33,886 nt of DNA from Mycobacterium asiaticum (GCF_001673315.1 NZ_LZLQ01000003.1:1-33886), one strand, 5' to 3'; counted from the stretch's first letter, positions 18,476 through 31,586 are shown. Made by a program: numbers and translations. The notes: a model not told the origin generated them from the letters alone.

Positions 18476-19924
18476 TCAGCCAAGGTTCGCCCGGACTCCT
18501 TCCTCCACCTTCTTTCCCAGGTCGGCGTCCACGTTGCGCCAGTACTCGAACACCCGGGACAGCACCGGCTCCTTCACGCCTTCGGAGACATGCCCAATTA
18601 TGTTGTTGGCCAGCCGGTCTCGTGCCGCGTCGTCGAGAACCTCGCGTACCAGGGTGCCGGCCTGCCCCCAGTCGTCATCCTCGGCACGCAACGTGTACGC
18701 AGAGCGCACCATTTCGCCGTCGGCGAACCAACGCACCTCGGCAGCGCGGCGCGGGTCGGCTTGTGGACCGCCATAGGAGTTGGGCGCATACACCGGATCC
18801 GACGCATTCTTGATCCGCATCGCCCCGTCCTTGGAGTAGCTGTTGACCTCCACCTTCGGCGTATTGACCGGGATCTGCCGATAGTTCGTGCCCAGGCGGG
18901 CCCGGTGTGCGTCGGAGTAGGAGAAGCCGCGGGCGAGCAGCATCTTGTCCGGACTCAGACCGGTCCCGGGCACGATGTTGTTGGGCTCGAAGGCGGCCTG
19001 CTCGATCTCGGTGTGGTAGTCGGTGACGTTGCGATTCAGCGTCATCCTGCCGACGTCGATCAGCGGATAGTCGCCGTGCGGCCACACCTTGGTGAGGTCG
19101 AACGGGTTGTACCGGTAGGTCTTGGCCTCCTCGAACGGCATGATCTGCATCTTCAGCGTCCAACTCGGATACTCGCCGCGTTCGATCGTGTCGTAGAGAT
19201 CGCGCTGGTGATAGTCGCCGTCCTCACCGGCCAGCCGATCGGCGTCCTCCTGGGTGAGGAAATCGACGCCCTGGTCGGTGATGAAGTGGTACTTGACCCA
19301 GAAGATCTCGTCGGCGGCGTTGATCCAGCTGTAGGTGTGGCTGCTGTAGCCGTTCATGTGCCGCCAGGACTTCGGGATGCCACGGTCACCCATCAGCCAA
19401 GTGACTTGATGCGCCGATTCGGGCACCAGGGTCCAGAAGTCCCACTGCATGTTGTGGTCGCGAACATTGCTGGCCTGCAACCGCTTCTGCGAACGAATGA
19501 AGTGCTGGAACTTCATCGGATCACGCATGAAGAAGACCGGCGTGTTGTTGCCGACCATGTCGAAGTTGCCCTCCGACGTGTAGAACTTCAGCGCGAAACC
19601 CCGCGGGTCCCGCCAGGTGTCTGGGCTGCCGCGCTCGCCGGCGACCGTGGAGAATCTGGCCAGCATGTCGGTCTTGGTGCCCGGCTGGAAGACCGCGGCC
19701 CGGGTGAATTTGCTGACATCGTTGGTGACCTCGAAGGTGCCAAAAGCACCACCGCCCTTGGCATGTGGCTGCCGCTCTGGAATGCGTTCGCGGTTGAACT
19801 GGGCCATCTGCTCGATCAGGTAGTGATCCTGCAGCAGGATCGGACCGTCGGGACCGATGGTCAACGAATCCGTGTCGCTCGGCGCTGGGTTGCCGGCGTC
19901 AGTGGTGGTGAAGCGCTCAGTCAT
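18476..19924 (-). CDS. katA: Monofunctional haem catalase
   Basis: The enzyme disproportionates hydrogen peroxide in the cytoplasm. It has 482 residues, the small-subunit (clade 3) length. The distal His is His54 ([17 protein letters not shown]), the conserved Asn is Asn127 ([13 protein letters not shown]), and the proximal haem-ligand motif is [14 protein letters not shown] with Tyr336. Start ATG 19924 follows GAGGAG at good spacing. M. tuberculosis relies on KatG, a different family, so this gene is an addition at the locus. Two His-rich membrane protein genes lie just upstream and ohr just downstream, all on the minus strand. Confidence 0.96.
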   Translation of the reverse strand: MTERFTTTDAGNPAPSDTDSLTIGPDGPILLQDHYLIEQMAQFNRERIPERQPHAKGGGAFGTFEVTNDVSKFTRAAVFQPGTKTDMLARFSTVAGERGSPDTWRDPRGFALKFYTSEGNFDMVGNNTPVFFMRDPMKFQHFIRSQKRLQASNVRDHNMQWDFWTLVPESAHQVTWLMGDRGIPKSWRHMNGYSSHTYSWINAADEIFWVKYHFITDQGVDFLTQEDADRLAGEDGDYHQRDLYDTIERGEYPSWTLKMQIMPFEEAKTYRYNPFDLTKVWPHGDYPLIDVGRMTLNRNVTDYHTEIEQAAFEPNNIVPGTGLSPDKMLLARGFSYSDAHRARLGTNYRQIPVNTPKVEVNSYSKDGAMRIKNASDPVYAPNSYGGPQADPRRAAEVRWFADGEMVRSAYTLRAEDDDWGQAGTLVREVLDDAARDRLANNIIGHVSEGVKEPVLSRVFEYWRNVDADLGKKVEEGVRANLG

Positions 19925-19969
19925 TGAGAATCTCCTCGTTGTTGGGCTGGTGCGGGGCTGGGCTCGCGG

Positions 19970-20365
19970 TTAGCGACCCGGGGGGCTGGCGGGCGTGCTG
20001 GGAGCGGGACTGGTCGGCGATTGAGCAGGCCCCTGGGAGCCGGGCGGGGAGCCGGGTCCCATTCCGGGCGGGGGCGGCCCACCGGGGTACCAGAACTGCC
20101 ATCCCGCGCCCGGACCGCCGGGGCCACCAGGGCCCCCCTGGAATTGACCGTGGTGGTGGCGGTGGTGGTGGTGATGGCATTTGCCGCCGCCGAAGGCCAT
20201 GGCGGCGGCGAAGAACAGGGTCGAAGCGATGAAGATAATGCCCGCGACAATTACCACCCAGGCTGCGACCCGATACAGCCGCGGCGGTTTCTCCACATAT
20301 GCGGGCGCGGGCGGGGTCGTGGCGACCGAAGCCGGGGGGACGGATGGTTCGGGAGTATCACTCAT
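19970..20365 (-). CDS. His- and Pro-rich single-pass membrane protein (Rv3705A/Rv3706c-like)
   Basis: The product has 131 residues: a Pro-rich cytoplasmic N-terminus (1-30), one membrane span (about 33-58), and then a tail with Cys63 and the cluster HHHHHRHHH (64-72), followed by Gly/Pro-rich sequence to the end. The gene 112 bp upstream on the same strand encodes a paralogue with the same plan. I take both as relatives of the proline-rich proteins Rv3705A and Rv3706c. The His cluster could bind a transition metal (inference). It ends 45 bp before katA, so co-transcription with katA is possible. Function is unknown. Confidence 0.78.
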   Translation of the reverse strand: MSDTPEPSVPPASVATTPPAPAYVEKPPRLYRVAAWVVIVAGIIFIASTLFFAAAMAFGGGKCHHHHHRHHHGQFQGGPGGPGGPGAGWQFWYPGGPPPPGMGPGSPPGSQGPAQSPTSPAPSTPASPPGR

Positions 20366-20434
20366 GCCTTCGAATATTGCTCAGGTACGCGACACCGTAA
20401 AGGCCTGAGTCGACAAAGATGCCGTGAATTGATG

Positions 20435-20464
20435 TAGCCCGGTGCTCGAATGAGCACCGGGCTA
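20435..20464 (-). terminator. Strong hairpin, 13-bp perfect stem with 4-nt loop
   Basis: Positions 20435-20447 pair perfectly with 20452-20464 around the loop gaat. It begins 13 bp downstream (minus strand) of the stop of the second His-rich gene. There is no T-run, as in many mycobacterial intrinsic terminators. It would separate transcription of the upstream paralogue from the katA-proximal one. Confidence 0.75.
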
Positions 20465-20477
20465 CTGGTGAAGGGTG

Positions 20478-20831
20478 TCAGCGGCCGGGGGCCGGGGCTG
20501 GGGCTGTCGAAGGCGCCACCGACGTGGGCACCTGGCTGGGCCCACCCGGCGCGGTGCCGGGGCCCATCTGCGAGCCACCGCCGTTGGGGGATCCCGACCG
20601 GTGGAACATGGCCGGGTGGTGCTTGTGGTGATGGCCGTGGTGGCCGCCATGGCCGCTGGCCAGCCCCAGTCGGAAGCCGGTGAAGAAGATGACCGAGACG
20701 ATGAAGACGATCCCGGCGACGATTGCGACCCATGCCGCCGCGCTGAAGACCTTGGGGGTGGTGTGCACGGTTTGCGCCGGGGCTACTGCAGTGGAAGTCC
20801 GCGTGGTCGGAGTTTCAGAAATTTCGCTCAT
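20478..20831 (-). CDS. His- and Pro-rich single-pass membrane protein, paralogue
   Basis: This 117-residue protein shares the plan of the gene at 19970-20365: MSE/MSD start, Thr/Pro/Ala N-terminus, a span near residues 31-52 (SAAAWVAIVAGIVFIVSVIF against YRVAAWVVIVAGIIFIASTL), a His cluster (HGGHHGHHHKHH, 61-72) and a Pro/Gly/Ala tail ending in PGR. The two are clearly tandem duplicates. ATG 20831 is chosen by analogy to the sibling; ATG 20840 is also in frame. It is followed by a strong hairpin terminator, so each copy probably has its own transcript. Confidence 0.77.
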   Translation of the reverse strand: MSEISETPTTRTSTAVAPAQTVHTTPKVFSAAAWVAIVAGIVFIVSVIFFTGFRLGLASGHGGHHGHHHKHHPAMFHRSGSPNGGGSQMGPGTAPGGPSQVPTSVAPSTAPAPAPGR

Positions 20832-20877
20832 GAAACGCATGATGCCTGCGCAACCAGTAGTGGGCGCTATGCGCACC

Positions 20878-21594
20878 CTATGTAGCAGCTGTGAGCCGCC
20901 GGCTCCCATCGGGCCGCCGTGGCATAGCAAGTGCAGTTCCAAGGATCCAGGCAAATAGCAGCGCAGGCATTCCCGTAATGGAGAAGCCCTCGAGCGACAG
21001 CGGCCCAGCGTGAACGATGAACGCTGCGAGCAGCAGGGGATGCACCGCAGCGGCAACGAAAGCCAGATGAGCTGAATACCGAGGTAGTACCCGGTAGCGG
21101 TAGACCGCGACAGCAAACGACCCGAGCGCCACGACCGTCGGCATCCCCGACATCGCCAGCAAGCCGAAAGTGAGGTCGTAGAGCAGCGCTGAGGTATCGG
21201 CGTTGCGGTTTCGATAAAGCAGCAGGTCGAAGGCAGTGAACCCGTTGAGCAATAGGATCACGCATCCCGCGAATCCCGCCCCGAAACACTTTGGAAGCGG
21301 CGATCTCGAGGGGAGTCGATCGCACAGGTAGGCCCATACCGCCGCGCCGAAAATGAGCCAGAGCGTGACGCCCGCAGTATTGAGCAGCATTGTCACGACC
21401 AGTCGATCGTGGTGAGTCGTAGCCCACAATGCCACTTCGGCGCCGGACCTCTCTGTTCCCGGGAAGGACCAGATCGGGTAGACCACCAGCGTTGCCGCGG
21501 GAAGGATGAAGCCGACCGTCCCGGCCCACCGCGCCACACGCGCCGTGCCAGGCGGTCTGCCATGTTGCACCGACGCGCCCTCGCTCACGTTCAC
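20878..21594 (-). CDS. Multi-pass membrane protein of unknown function
   Basis: The protein has 238 residues and about seven hydrophobic spans, the first near 25-45 (GTVGFILPAATLVVYPIW) and the last near 205-225 (GMPALLFAWILGTALAM). Short polar loops separate the spans. I recognise no family; the layout resembles uncharacterised DUF4386-like proteins, with low certainty. The start is GTG 21594. It is divergent from a TetR gene 104 bp away, the classic arrangement of a TetR repressor with its target, so regulated expression in response to a small ligand is likely. Confidence 0.72.
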   Translation of the reverse strand: MNVSEGASVQHGRPPGTARVARWAGTVGFILPAATLVVYPIWSFPGTERSGAEVALWATTHHDRLVVTMLLNTAGVTLWLIFGAAVWAYLCDRLPSRSPLPKCFGAGFAGCVILLLNGFTAFDLLLYRNRNADTSALLYDLTFGLLAMSGMPTVVALGSFAVAVYRYRVLPRYSAHLAFVAAAVHPLLLAAFIVHAGPLSLEGFSITGMPALLFAWILGTALAMPRRPDGSRRLTAAT

Positions 21595-21698
21595 TCCAAT
21601 ACCCCAGTCTTACCAATGGATAGTTTTCTCCGTATCGGCCAGTCTGCCGGTTCTGGCGGAACTTATCAATGGTCAGATGCGTCGGTAGAGTGCCCGCT

Positions 21699-24645
<2,947 letters not shown>

Positions 24646-24747
24646 TGATCTGTTCCTGTCTGGGGAATGTCCTGGATTTGAGTCCACAACAGAATACGTG
24701 CCAGCGCAGCTCGATTAATCCGACGGCAACCAGGCAGTGAGTGCGAC

Positions 24748-25000
24748 CCCAGGGATTCGCGTGTGTTGTTACGGATCGGGTGTGCGTTCGGGGATTCGCG
24801 TGTGCGCTCAGGGAATCGCGTGTGCGTTCAGGGATTCGCGTGTGCGTTCAGGGATTCGCGTGTGCGCTCAGGGAATCGCGTGTGCGTTCAGGGATTCGCG
24901 TGTGCGCTCAGGGATTCGCGTGTGCGTTCAAGCACCCGAGTGTGCGCTCAAGCACTCGCGTGTGCGCCCAGGCACCCGAGTGTGCGTTCAGGGCTTCCGA
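24748..25000. repeat. 20-bp minisatellite, eleven full units plus a degenerate lead-in
   Basis: Full units start every 20 bp from 24781 to 24981. The commonest unit is tgtgcgttcagggattcgcg; others replace t by c in position 7 and t by a in position 15. Units from 24921 onward drift to caagcacccgag-type 3' halves. Two degenerate pieces precede (24748-24780). All three forward frames are open through it because the unit has no stop in any frame. It fills most of the 590-bp gap between ask and leuA and lies about 80 bp upstream of the likely leuA promoter. The rest of the gap before 24748 shows nothing else. Confidence 0.93.
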
Positions 25001-25080
25001 AGTGCCGTCATGGCGGTGATTCCGCGTTTTCCACGCCCGGGATGCACTGTCGAAGCCGTCACTGCACACACAATGCCTTT

Positions 25081-25108
25081 TTGTCTAGGCACCCGATCGC
25101 GGTAGAGT
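25081..25108 (+). promoter_or_regulatory. Probable leuA promoter
   Basis: A -35-like TTGTCT at 25081-25086 and a -10 TAGAGT at 25103-25108 are separated by 16 bp. Transcription would start about 25115, at or next to the GTG of the leader peptide, so the leader may be translated without a 5' UTR. Position and spacing are the only evidence. Confidence 0.45.
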
Positions 25109-25115
25109 GCACAAC

Positions 25116-25141
25116 GTGCAGCGGGTGCTCCTCCTCGGACG

Positions 25142-25157
<16 letters not shown>
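25116..25157 (+). CDS. leuA leader peptide with three consecutive Leu codons
   Basis: A 13-codon open frame reads MQRVLLLGRRDGV and stops at TGA 25155-25157. Its centre is three CTC codons (25128-25136). Leader peptides rich in Leu codons control leuA by attenuation in other actinobacteria: scarcity of charged tRNA-Leu stalls the ribosome and changes the RNA fold downstream. The stop lies just before the paired RNA segments listed next. GTG 25107 is an alternative in-frame start adding three residues. Confidence 0.75.
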
Positions 25158-27038
<1,881 letters not shown>

Positions 27039-27042
27039 GTCG

Positions 27043-28035
27043 TCAGAACAGGACGAATTGTTCGTCGGCCATCGTGGCGCCGGCGAATTCCTCCATGTTG
27101 GTGCCGCCCACCACGGAAACCACGTTGTCCATGAACTGCGCGTCGGACACCATCGGGACACCCAGTTGCCGGGCGTGATAGCCCTTGCCCTGTCCGGGGG
27201 CGTGGTCGTTACACACCACCAGCGAAGTTTCCCGGTCGACGTCGTCGCTGTAGGCAAGCCCGGCGTGCAGGATTCGTTCGACGAGTTCTTCGTGGGTGCG
27301 CCCTACCTCCGCGGCCAGCGCGACCCGCATGCCCTGGACGAGTGGTCTGCCCCGGACGTAGCGGCCCGGGTTCATATAAGGACAGGGCATACGGGCGGCC
27401 AACGCCTTCAGCGGCCGCAGCTCGTCATGGGTAACCCGGCCGTTGGGCCAGCGGCTACGGGTCACCGGATGCACCGGCAACCAGATGTCGCGATCGCGTG
27501 CCCGCCGCAGGGCAGCGGCAAGGATCCCGGTCAGCACCATCGCGTCGTCGAACGCGTCGTGCGGCCGTTCCTGGGTGACATCCCAGTGCGCGGCAAGCGT
27601 CTCCAGCCGTAGATTGTCGAGGCCGAGCTCCAGCCGGCGGGCCAACTCGACGGTGCACATGACGGTGTCCACGGGCAGCTCGGTTTCCGCCATTTCGGCT
27701 TCGGCTGCCAGGAACGAGTAGTCAAACGCCACGTTGTGCGCTACCAGCGTGCGACCGCGCAGCACTTCGATTACGTCGCCGACGATATCGGCGAACTGCG
27801 GCTGGTCCTCCAGCATCGCGGTCGTCAGGCCGTGCACGTGCGTGGGTCCCGGGTCGACCCCGGGGTTGAGCAGGCTCACCACCGACTGTTCGACCCGACC
27901 GTCGCTGTCGAGGCCCAGCGCGGCGATGCTGATGATCCGGGCCTGACCCGGGCGGAAACCCGAGGTCTCGACGTCGATAACAGCCCATCCCCCGTGCGGC
28001 TCCCGTGCGGGCCGGCCCCAGGACATCCGGTTCAT
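27043..28035 (-). CDS. dnaQ: DnaQ-like 3'-5' exonuclease with C-terminal BRCT domain
   Basis: The 330-residue protein corresponds to Rv3711c, annotated as the DNA polymerase III epsilon subunit. The DEDDh exonuclease domain (about residues 18-185) has Exo I in WAVIDVETSGF, Exo II in LVAHNVAFDYSFL, and Exo III in HDAFDDAMVL. A BRCT domain follows near the C-terminus (about 250-330; SLVVCNDHAPGQGKGYHARQLGVP). Epsilon proper has no BRCT domain, and proofreading in mycobacteria is largely by the DnaE1 PHP domain, so this may be a repair exonuclease. ATG 28035 is chosen by family length; ATG 28026 is close. Its stop is 4 bp from the leuA stop. Confidence 0.87.
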   Translation of the reverse strand: MNRMSWGRPAREPHGGWAVIDVETSGFRPGQARIISIAALGLDSDGRVEQSVVSLLNPGVDPGPTHVHGLTTAMLEDQPQFADIVGDVIEVLRGRTLVAHNVAFDYSFLAAEAEMAETELPVDTVMCTVELARRLELGLDNLRLETLAAHWDVTQERPHDAFDDAMVLTGILAAALRRARDRDIWLPVHPVTRSRWPNGRVTHDELRPLKALAARMPCPYMNPGRYVRGRPLVQGMRVALAAEVGRTHEELVERILHAGLAYSDDVDRETSLVVCNDHAPGQGKGYHARQLGVPMVSDAQFMDNVVSVVGGTNMEEFAGATMADEQFVLF

Positions 28036-28196
28036 GGCTTGAGGATGGCACGGCGAACCGACATCCCCGGTTCGCTGACGCGTCGTGTCGGCGCTGAAAC
28101 TGCCTCGAGATCCGCAGCGCCAGGAAAGTGCTTGCGATCCACCCGATGGGGCGACCCGCTGCACCCAGCGCAGAGCGCCGCGATTGCGATCACCCT

Positions 28197-28202
28197 TAAA
28201 CT
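28197..28202 (+). promoter_or_regulatory. Probable -10 element for a leaderless murT-gatD transcript
   Basis: TAAACT fits the TANNNT -10 pattern and ends six bases before the murT GTG at 28209, the spacing expected when transcription starts at or next to the start codon. No ribosome binding site precedes the GTG. Leaderless mRNAs are common in mycobacteria. Confidence 0.45.
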
Positions 28203-28208
28203 GCGCGG

Positions 28209-29447
28209 GTGGTCACCGCTCGCGCACGTCTAGCTCTCGCCGCCGGGGCGAGCGCGCGATGGGCGTCGCGGGTCACCGGCCGCGGCGCCGGAGCCATGAT
28301 CGGCGGCCTGGTCGCGATGACGCTGGACCGCTCGGTGCTGCGCCAACTCGGGGAGGGCCGTCGCACCGTCGTCGTCACCGGGACCAACGGCAAGTCCACG
28401 ACGACACGGATGACGGCGGCCGCGCTGGGGACGATCGGCCCGGTCGCCACCAACGCCGAAGGGGCCAACATGGACGCGGGGCTGGTGGCCGCACTGGCTG
28501 CTGACCGGCGGGCTGGACTGGCGGCCCTCGAGGTCGACGAGATGCACGTGCCACATGTCTCGGATGCGGTCCGACCGGCCGCGGTCGTACTACTCAACCT
28601 CTCGCGTGACCAACTGGACCGGGTCGGTGAGATCAACGTCATCGAACGCGCCTTGCGGGGCGGTCTGGCCCGCCACCCCGGCGCTGTGGTGGTTGCCAAT
28701 TGTGACGACGTGCTGATGACCTCGGCCGCCTATGACTGTCCGGACGTGGTGTGGGTGGCCGCTGGCGGGTCCTGGGCGAACGACTCGGTCAGCTGCCCGC
28801 GCAGCGGCGAGGTGATCGTCCGTGACCAGCAGCACTGGTATTCCACCGGCGCCGAGTTCAAACGTCCCACCCCGCACTGGTGGTTCGACCCGGAGGACGG
28901 GGGCAACCTCTACGGCCCCGACGGTCTGACATTGCCGATGCGACTGGCCCTGCCGGGCGCGGTGAATCGCGGCAATGCCGCCCAAGCGATCGCTGCCGCC
29001 GTCGCACTCGGCGCCGACCCGGCCAAAGCTGTCGCGGCGGTATCCGCCGTCAACGAGGTCGCGGGCCGGTACCGGACCGTCCGAATCGGTGACCATGTGG
29101 CGCGGCTCCTGCTGGCCAAGAATCCGGCCGGCTGGCAGGAAGCGCTGTCAATGGTGGACAAGCATGCCGAAGGAGTGGTGATCGCGGTCAACGGGCAGGT
29201 CCCGGACGGGGAGGATCTGTCCTGGTTGTGGGATGTGCGCTTCGAGCATTTCGAGGAGACGGCCGTGGTTGCCGCCGGGGAGCGCGGGACCGACCTGGCG
29301 GTGCGATTGGGCTACGCGGGCGTCGAACACACCTTGGTCCACGACACGGTGGCGGCCATCGCGTCGTGCCCGCCCGGACGGGTCGAGGTGGTCGCCAACT
29401 ACACCGCGTTCCTGCAGCTGAACCGAAGGCTGGCGCGCCATGGCTGA
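28209..29447 (+). CDS. murT: Lipid II isoglutaminyl synthase, ligase subunit MurT
   Basis: MurT with GatD amidates the D-glutamate alpha-carboxyl of lipid II, at the cytoplasmic membrane face. The 412-residue protein is a Mur-ligase homologue: the P-loop is VVVTGTNGKSTTTRM (Lys62), then LEVDEMHVP and LNLSRDQLDRVGE, and the DUF1727 C-terminal domain starts around RYRTVRIGDHVARLLLAKNP. The central insert, which in Staphylococcus is a four-Cys zinc ribbon, keeps only Cys196 (SCPRSG); the other three positions are not Cys. GTG 28209 lacks a ribosome site. Its last eight bases overlap gatD. Corresponds to Rv3712. Confidence 0.93.
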   Translation: MVTARARLALAAGASARWASRVTGRGAGAMIGGLVAMTLDRSVLRQLGEGRRTVVVTGTNGKSTTTRMTAAALGTIGPVATNAEGANMDAGLVAALAADRRAGLAALEVDEMHVPHVSDAVRPAAVVLLNLSRDQLDRVGEINVIERALRGGLARHPGAVVVANCDDVLMTSAAYDCPDVVWVAAGGSWANDSVSCPRSGEVIVRDQQHWYSTGAEFKRPTPHWWFDPEDGGNLYGPDGLTLPMRLALPGAVNRGNAAQAIAAAVALGADPAKAVAAVSAVNEVAGRYRTVRIGDHVARLLLAKNPAGWQEALSMVDKHAEGVVIAVNGQVPDGEDLSWLWDVRFEHFEETAVVAAGERGTDLAVRLGYAGVEHTLVHDTVAAIASCPPGRVEVVANYTAFLQLNRRLARHG

Positions 29448-30147
29448 ATCGAAGGTGCGCATCGGGCTGGTGCTGCCCGATGTGATGGGCACCTACGGCG
29501 ACGGCGGCAACGCCGTGGTGTTGCGGCAACGGCTGCTGTTGCGCGACATCCCCGCCGAGATCATCGAGATCACGCTGGCAGACCCGGTACCGGAGTCGCT
29601 GGACCTGTACACACTCGGCGGGGCAGAGGACTACGCACAGCGGTTGGCCACCAGGCACCTGATCCGGTATCCGGGGTTGCAGCGCGCGGCAGACCGCGGT
29701 GCGCCGGTGCTGGCCATCTGCGCGGCCATCCAGGTGCTCGGGCACTGGTATGAGACATCGGCCGGGGAACGGGTCGATGGCGTGGGCATGCTGGATCTGA
29801 CCACCACGCCGCAGGATAAACGCACCATCGGCGAGCTGGTTGCCAAACCGTCGCTGCCCGGACTGACCGAACGCCTCACCGGTTTCGAAAATCACCGCGG
29901 CGGAACGGTTTTGGGGCCCGCAGCAGCGCCGCTGGGCGCGGTTGTCAAGGGTGCTGGTAATCGTGCAGGCGATGGCATCGACGGCGCGGTGCAGGGCAGT
30001 GTGGTCGCCACCTACATGCACGGACCGTGCCTGGCCCGCAACCCGGAGCTGGCCGACCTGTTGCTGAGCAAAGTGGTGGGTGAGCTGGCGCCGCTGGAGC
30101 TGCCCGAAGTGGATCTGCTTCGCCGCGAACGACTGGCGGTGCGCTAG
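29440..30147 (+). CDS. gatD: Lipid II isoglutaminyl synthase, glutamine amidotransferase subunit GatD
   Basis: GatD supplies ammonia from glutamine to MurT. It is a CobQ/CobB-type class I amidotransferase of 235 residues. The nucleophile is Cys94 (LAICAAIQVLGHWYE), at the same number as in Staphylococcus, and the catalytic His is His194 (TYMHGPCLARNPELAD). The N-terminal segment DVMGTYGDGGNAVVL is a family hallmark. It overlaps murT by eight bases (29440-29447), which fits subunits of one complex made in equal amounts. Corresponds to Rv3713, once called cobQ2. Confidence 0.95.
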   Translation: MAESKVRIGLVLPDVMGTYGDGGNAVVLRQRLLLRDIPAEIIEITLADPVPESLDLYTLGGAEDYAQRLATRHLIRYPGLQRAADRGAPVLAICAAIQVLGHWYETSAGERVDGVGMLDLTTTPQDKRTIGELVAKPSLPGLTERLTGFENHRGGTVLGPAAAPLGAVVKGAGNRAGDGIDGAVQGSVVATYMHGPCLARNPELADLLLSKVVGELAPLELPEVDLLRRERLAVR

Positions 30148-30149
30148 CC

Positions 30150-30590
30150 ATGCAGGTTGAGATGGCGAAGCCCCGCCTGCGGCTGGCTGTTGGTGCTGCA
30201 CTGCTCGGCGCGGCCGCGTTCAGCACGTCGCCGACCGCGGCGCACGCCGATTACGAAGTCCCGAACGGCCGGTACCACGTGGTCTACCGAGACAACGACA
30301 AAGCGACCGCCTGGCTTTTCGTCCCGTGTGGTTCGGACTGCACCCGGGCCACCTCACAAGATGGCGGGACATTCGTCATCAGCTGGGAGTTCCACCTCGC
30401 CAACGGGCGATGGACCCACATCGGTACGGCCCAGACGGCGTGCCCGAACGGCGCACCCGCCCCGGTCACCGTTAATTACAGCTTCGATGCGATGTCGCTT
30501 GCCGGCGAAGGCCAGACGACGACGTCGGACGCGTGCGGTGAGGAACCTGGCAAGACCTTTACGAGGCCTTTCCAATTGAGCAAGGCCTGA
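30150..30590 (+). CDS. Small secreted protein with four cysteines, unknown function
   Basis: The product has 146 residues from ATG 30150 (or ATG 30162). Positions 1-33 form a Sec signal peptide: Lys/Arg near the start, a hydrophobic core (LAVGAALLGAAAF), and a likely cut after AHA before DYEVPNG. The mature chain is about 113 residues with four Cys (VPCGSDC, TACPNG, SDACGEE), so two disulfides are likely. It has an aromatic, beta-rich look typical of small mycobacterial secreted proteins. I recognise no family. It starts two bases after the gatD stop and may be in that operon. In H37Rv this place is held by the unrelated Rv3714c. Confidence 0.8.
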   Translation: MQVEMAKPRLRLAVGAALLGAAAFSTSPTAAHADYEVPNGRYHVVYRDNDKATAWLFVPCGSDCTRATSQDGGTFVISWEFHLANGRWTHIGTAQTACPNGAPAPVTVNYSFDAMSLAGEGQTTTSDACGEEPGKTFTRPFQLSKA

Positions 30591-30613
30591 GGTTGAGCAG
30601 AGCCTGAGGCTCG

Positions 30614-31225
30614 TCAGACCATGGCGCGGCGGCCGGTCAGCGCACGCCCCAGGGTCAGCTCGTCGGCGAACTCCAAGTCGCCCCCCATCGGCAGCCCGGA
30701 CGCGATCCGCGTCACGGTCAGGCCGGGGATGTCGCGCAGCATCCGGACCAGATAGGTTGCGGTCGCCTCGCCCTCGGTGTTGGGGTCGGTGGCGATGATC
30801 ACCTCGGTGATGTCGACATCGTCGACCCGCTGACCGATCCGGGTCAGCAACTCACGGATCCGTAGCTGTTCGGGACCGATACCGGACAGCGGGTCCAGGG
30901 CCCCGCCGAGCACGTGATACCGGCCGCGGAATTCACGGGTGCGTTCGACCGCCTGGATGTCCTTCGGCTCCTCGACGACACACACCTGCGAGCCGTCCCG
31001 GCGCGGATCCGCACAGATCCGGCAGCGTTCGTCGTCGGAGACGTTGCCGCAGACCGCACAGAACCGCACGCCGTCGCGGACCTTGCCCAGCACTGCCGTC
31101 AATCGGTCGATGTCCGGCGGCTCAACCGACAGCAAGTGAAAGGCGATGCGCTGCGCGCTCTTGGGTCCGATGCCCGGCAACTTGCCGAGCTCGTCGATCA
31201 GATCCTGAACCGGTCCTTCGAACAT
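30614..31225 (-). CDS. recR: Recombination mediator protein RecR
   Basis: RecR, with RecO, loads RecA at gapped DNA. It is 203 residues, the family standard, from ATG 31225 ([13 protein letters not shown]). Order of parts: helix-hairpin-helix [17 protein letters not shown], the Cys4 zinc finger [16 protein letters not shown], the Toprim domain ([16 protein letters not shown] to [17 protein letters not shown]), and the Walker-B-like C-terminus [21 protein letters not shown]. The longer open frame upstream overlaps ybaB and is not used. It is 10 bp downstream of ybaB, an arrangement conserved in many bacteria. Confidence 0.96.
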   Translation of the reverse strand: MFEGPVQDLIDELGKLPGIGPKSAQRIAFHLLSVEPPDIDRLTAVLGKVRDGVRFCAVCGNVSDDERCRICADPRRDGSQVCVVEEPKDIQAVERTREFRGRYHVLGGALDPLSGIGPEQLRIRELLTRIGQRVDDVDITEVIIATDPNTEGEATATYLVRMLRDIPGLTVTRIASGLPMGGDLEFADELTLGRALTGRRAMV

Positions 31226-31235
31226 GTGGGTGCGG

Positions 31236-31586
31236 TCAGACCCCCGGCACGCCGGGCGCCGGCGGAGCAGGTGCCGCCGGCGGACGCAGGCCGCCTGCCA
31301 GCGCACCCAACCGCTCCTGGGCCATCTTGGTGACTTGCTGGGAGGCGTCGCGCATAGCGCCGACAATCAGGTCCTGCAGGGTCTCGATGTCCTCGGGGTC
31401 GACGACTTTCGGATCGATCTTCACCCCGACGACCTCGCCGCTGCCCTTGACGACCACCTCGACCAGTCCGCCGCCGGCTTGACCATGCACCTCGGAGTTG
31501 GCCAGCTGTTGTTGCGCCTCAAGTAGTTTCTGCTGCATCTGCTGCGCCTGGGCCAGCAGTTGCGACATATCGCCTCCGGGTTGCAT
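31236..31586 (-). CDS. YbaB/EbfC nucleoid-associated DNA-binding protein
   Basis: This 116-residue protein has the family plan: an N-terminal coiled helix rich in Gln ([22 protein letters not shown]), a central beta sheet ([20 protein letters not shown]) and a C-terminal helix ([25 protein letters not shown]). A Pro/Ala tail of about 20 residues is an addition common in mycobacteria. It binds DNA as a dimer and may shape the nucleoid. ATG 31586 follows GAGGGG at good spacing; an inner Met (MSQLL) is also possible. It precedes recR by 10 bp. Corresponds to Rv3716c. Confidence 0.93.
   Translation of the reverse strand: MQPGGDMSQLLAQAQQMQQKLLEAQQQLANSEVHGQAGGGLVEVVVKGSGEVVGVKIDPKVVDPEDIETLQDLIVGAMRDASQQVTKMAQERLGALAGGLRPPAAPAPPAPGVPGV

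Noticed and set aside
18590..19927. 445-residue ORF on the + strand
   Set aside because: It is fully antisense to katA, which has all catalase motifs. High GC leaves the opposite frame open.
24781..25000. CRISPR array
   Set aside because: The units are contiguous without unique spacers, and no cas genes are present.
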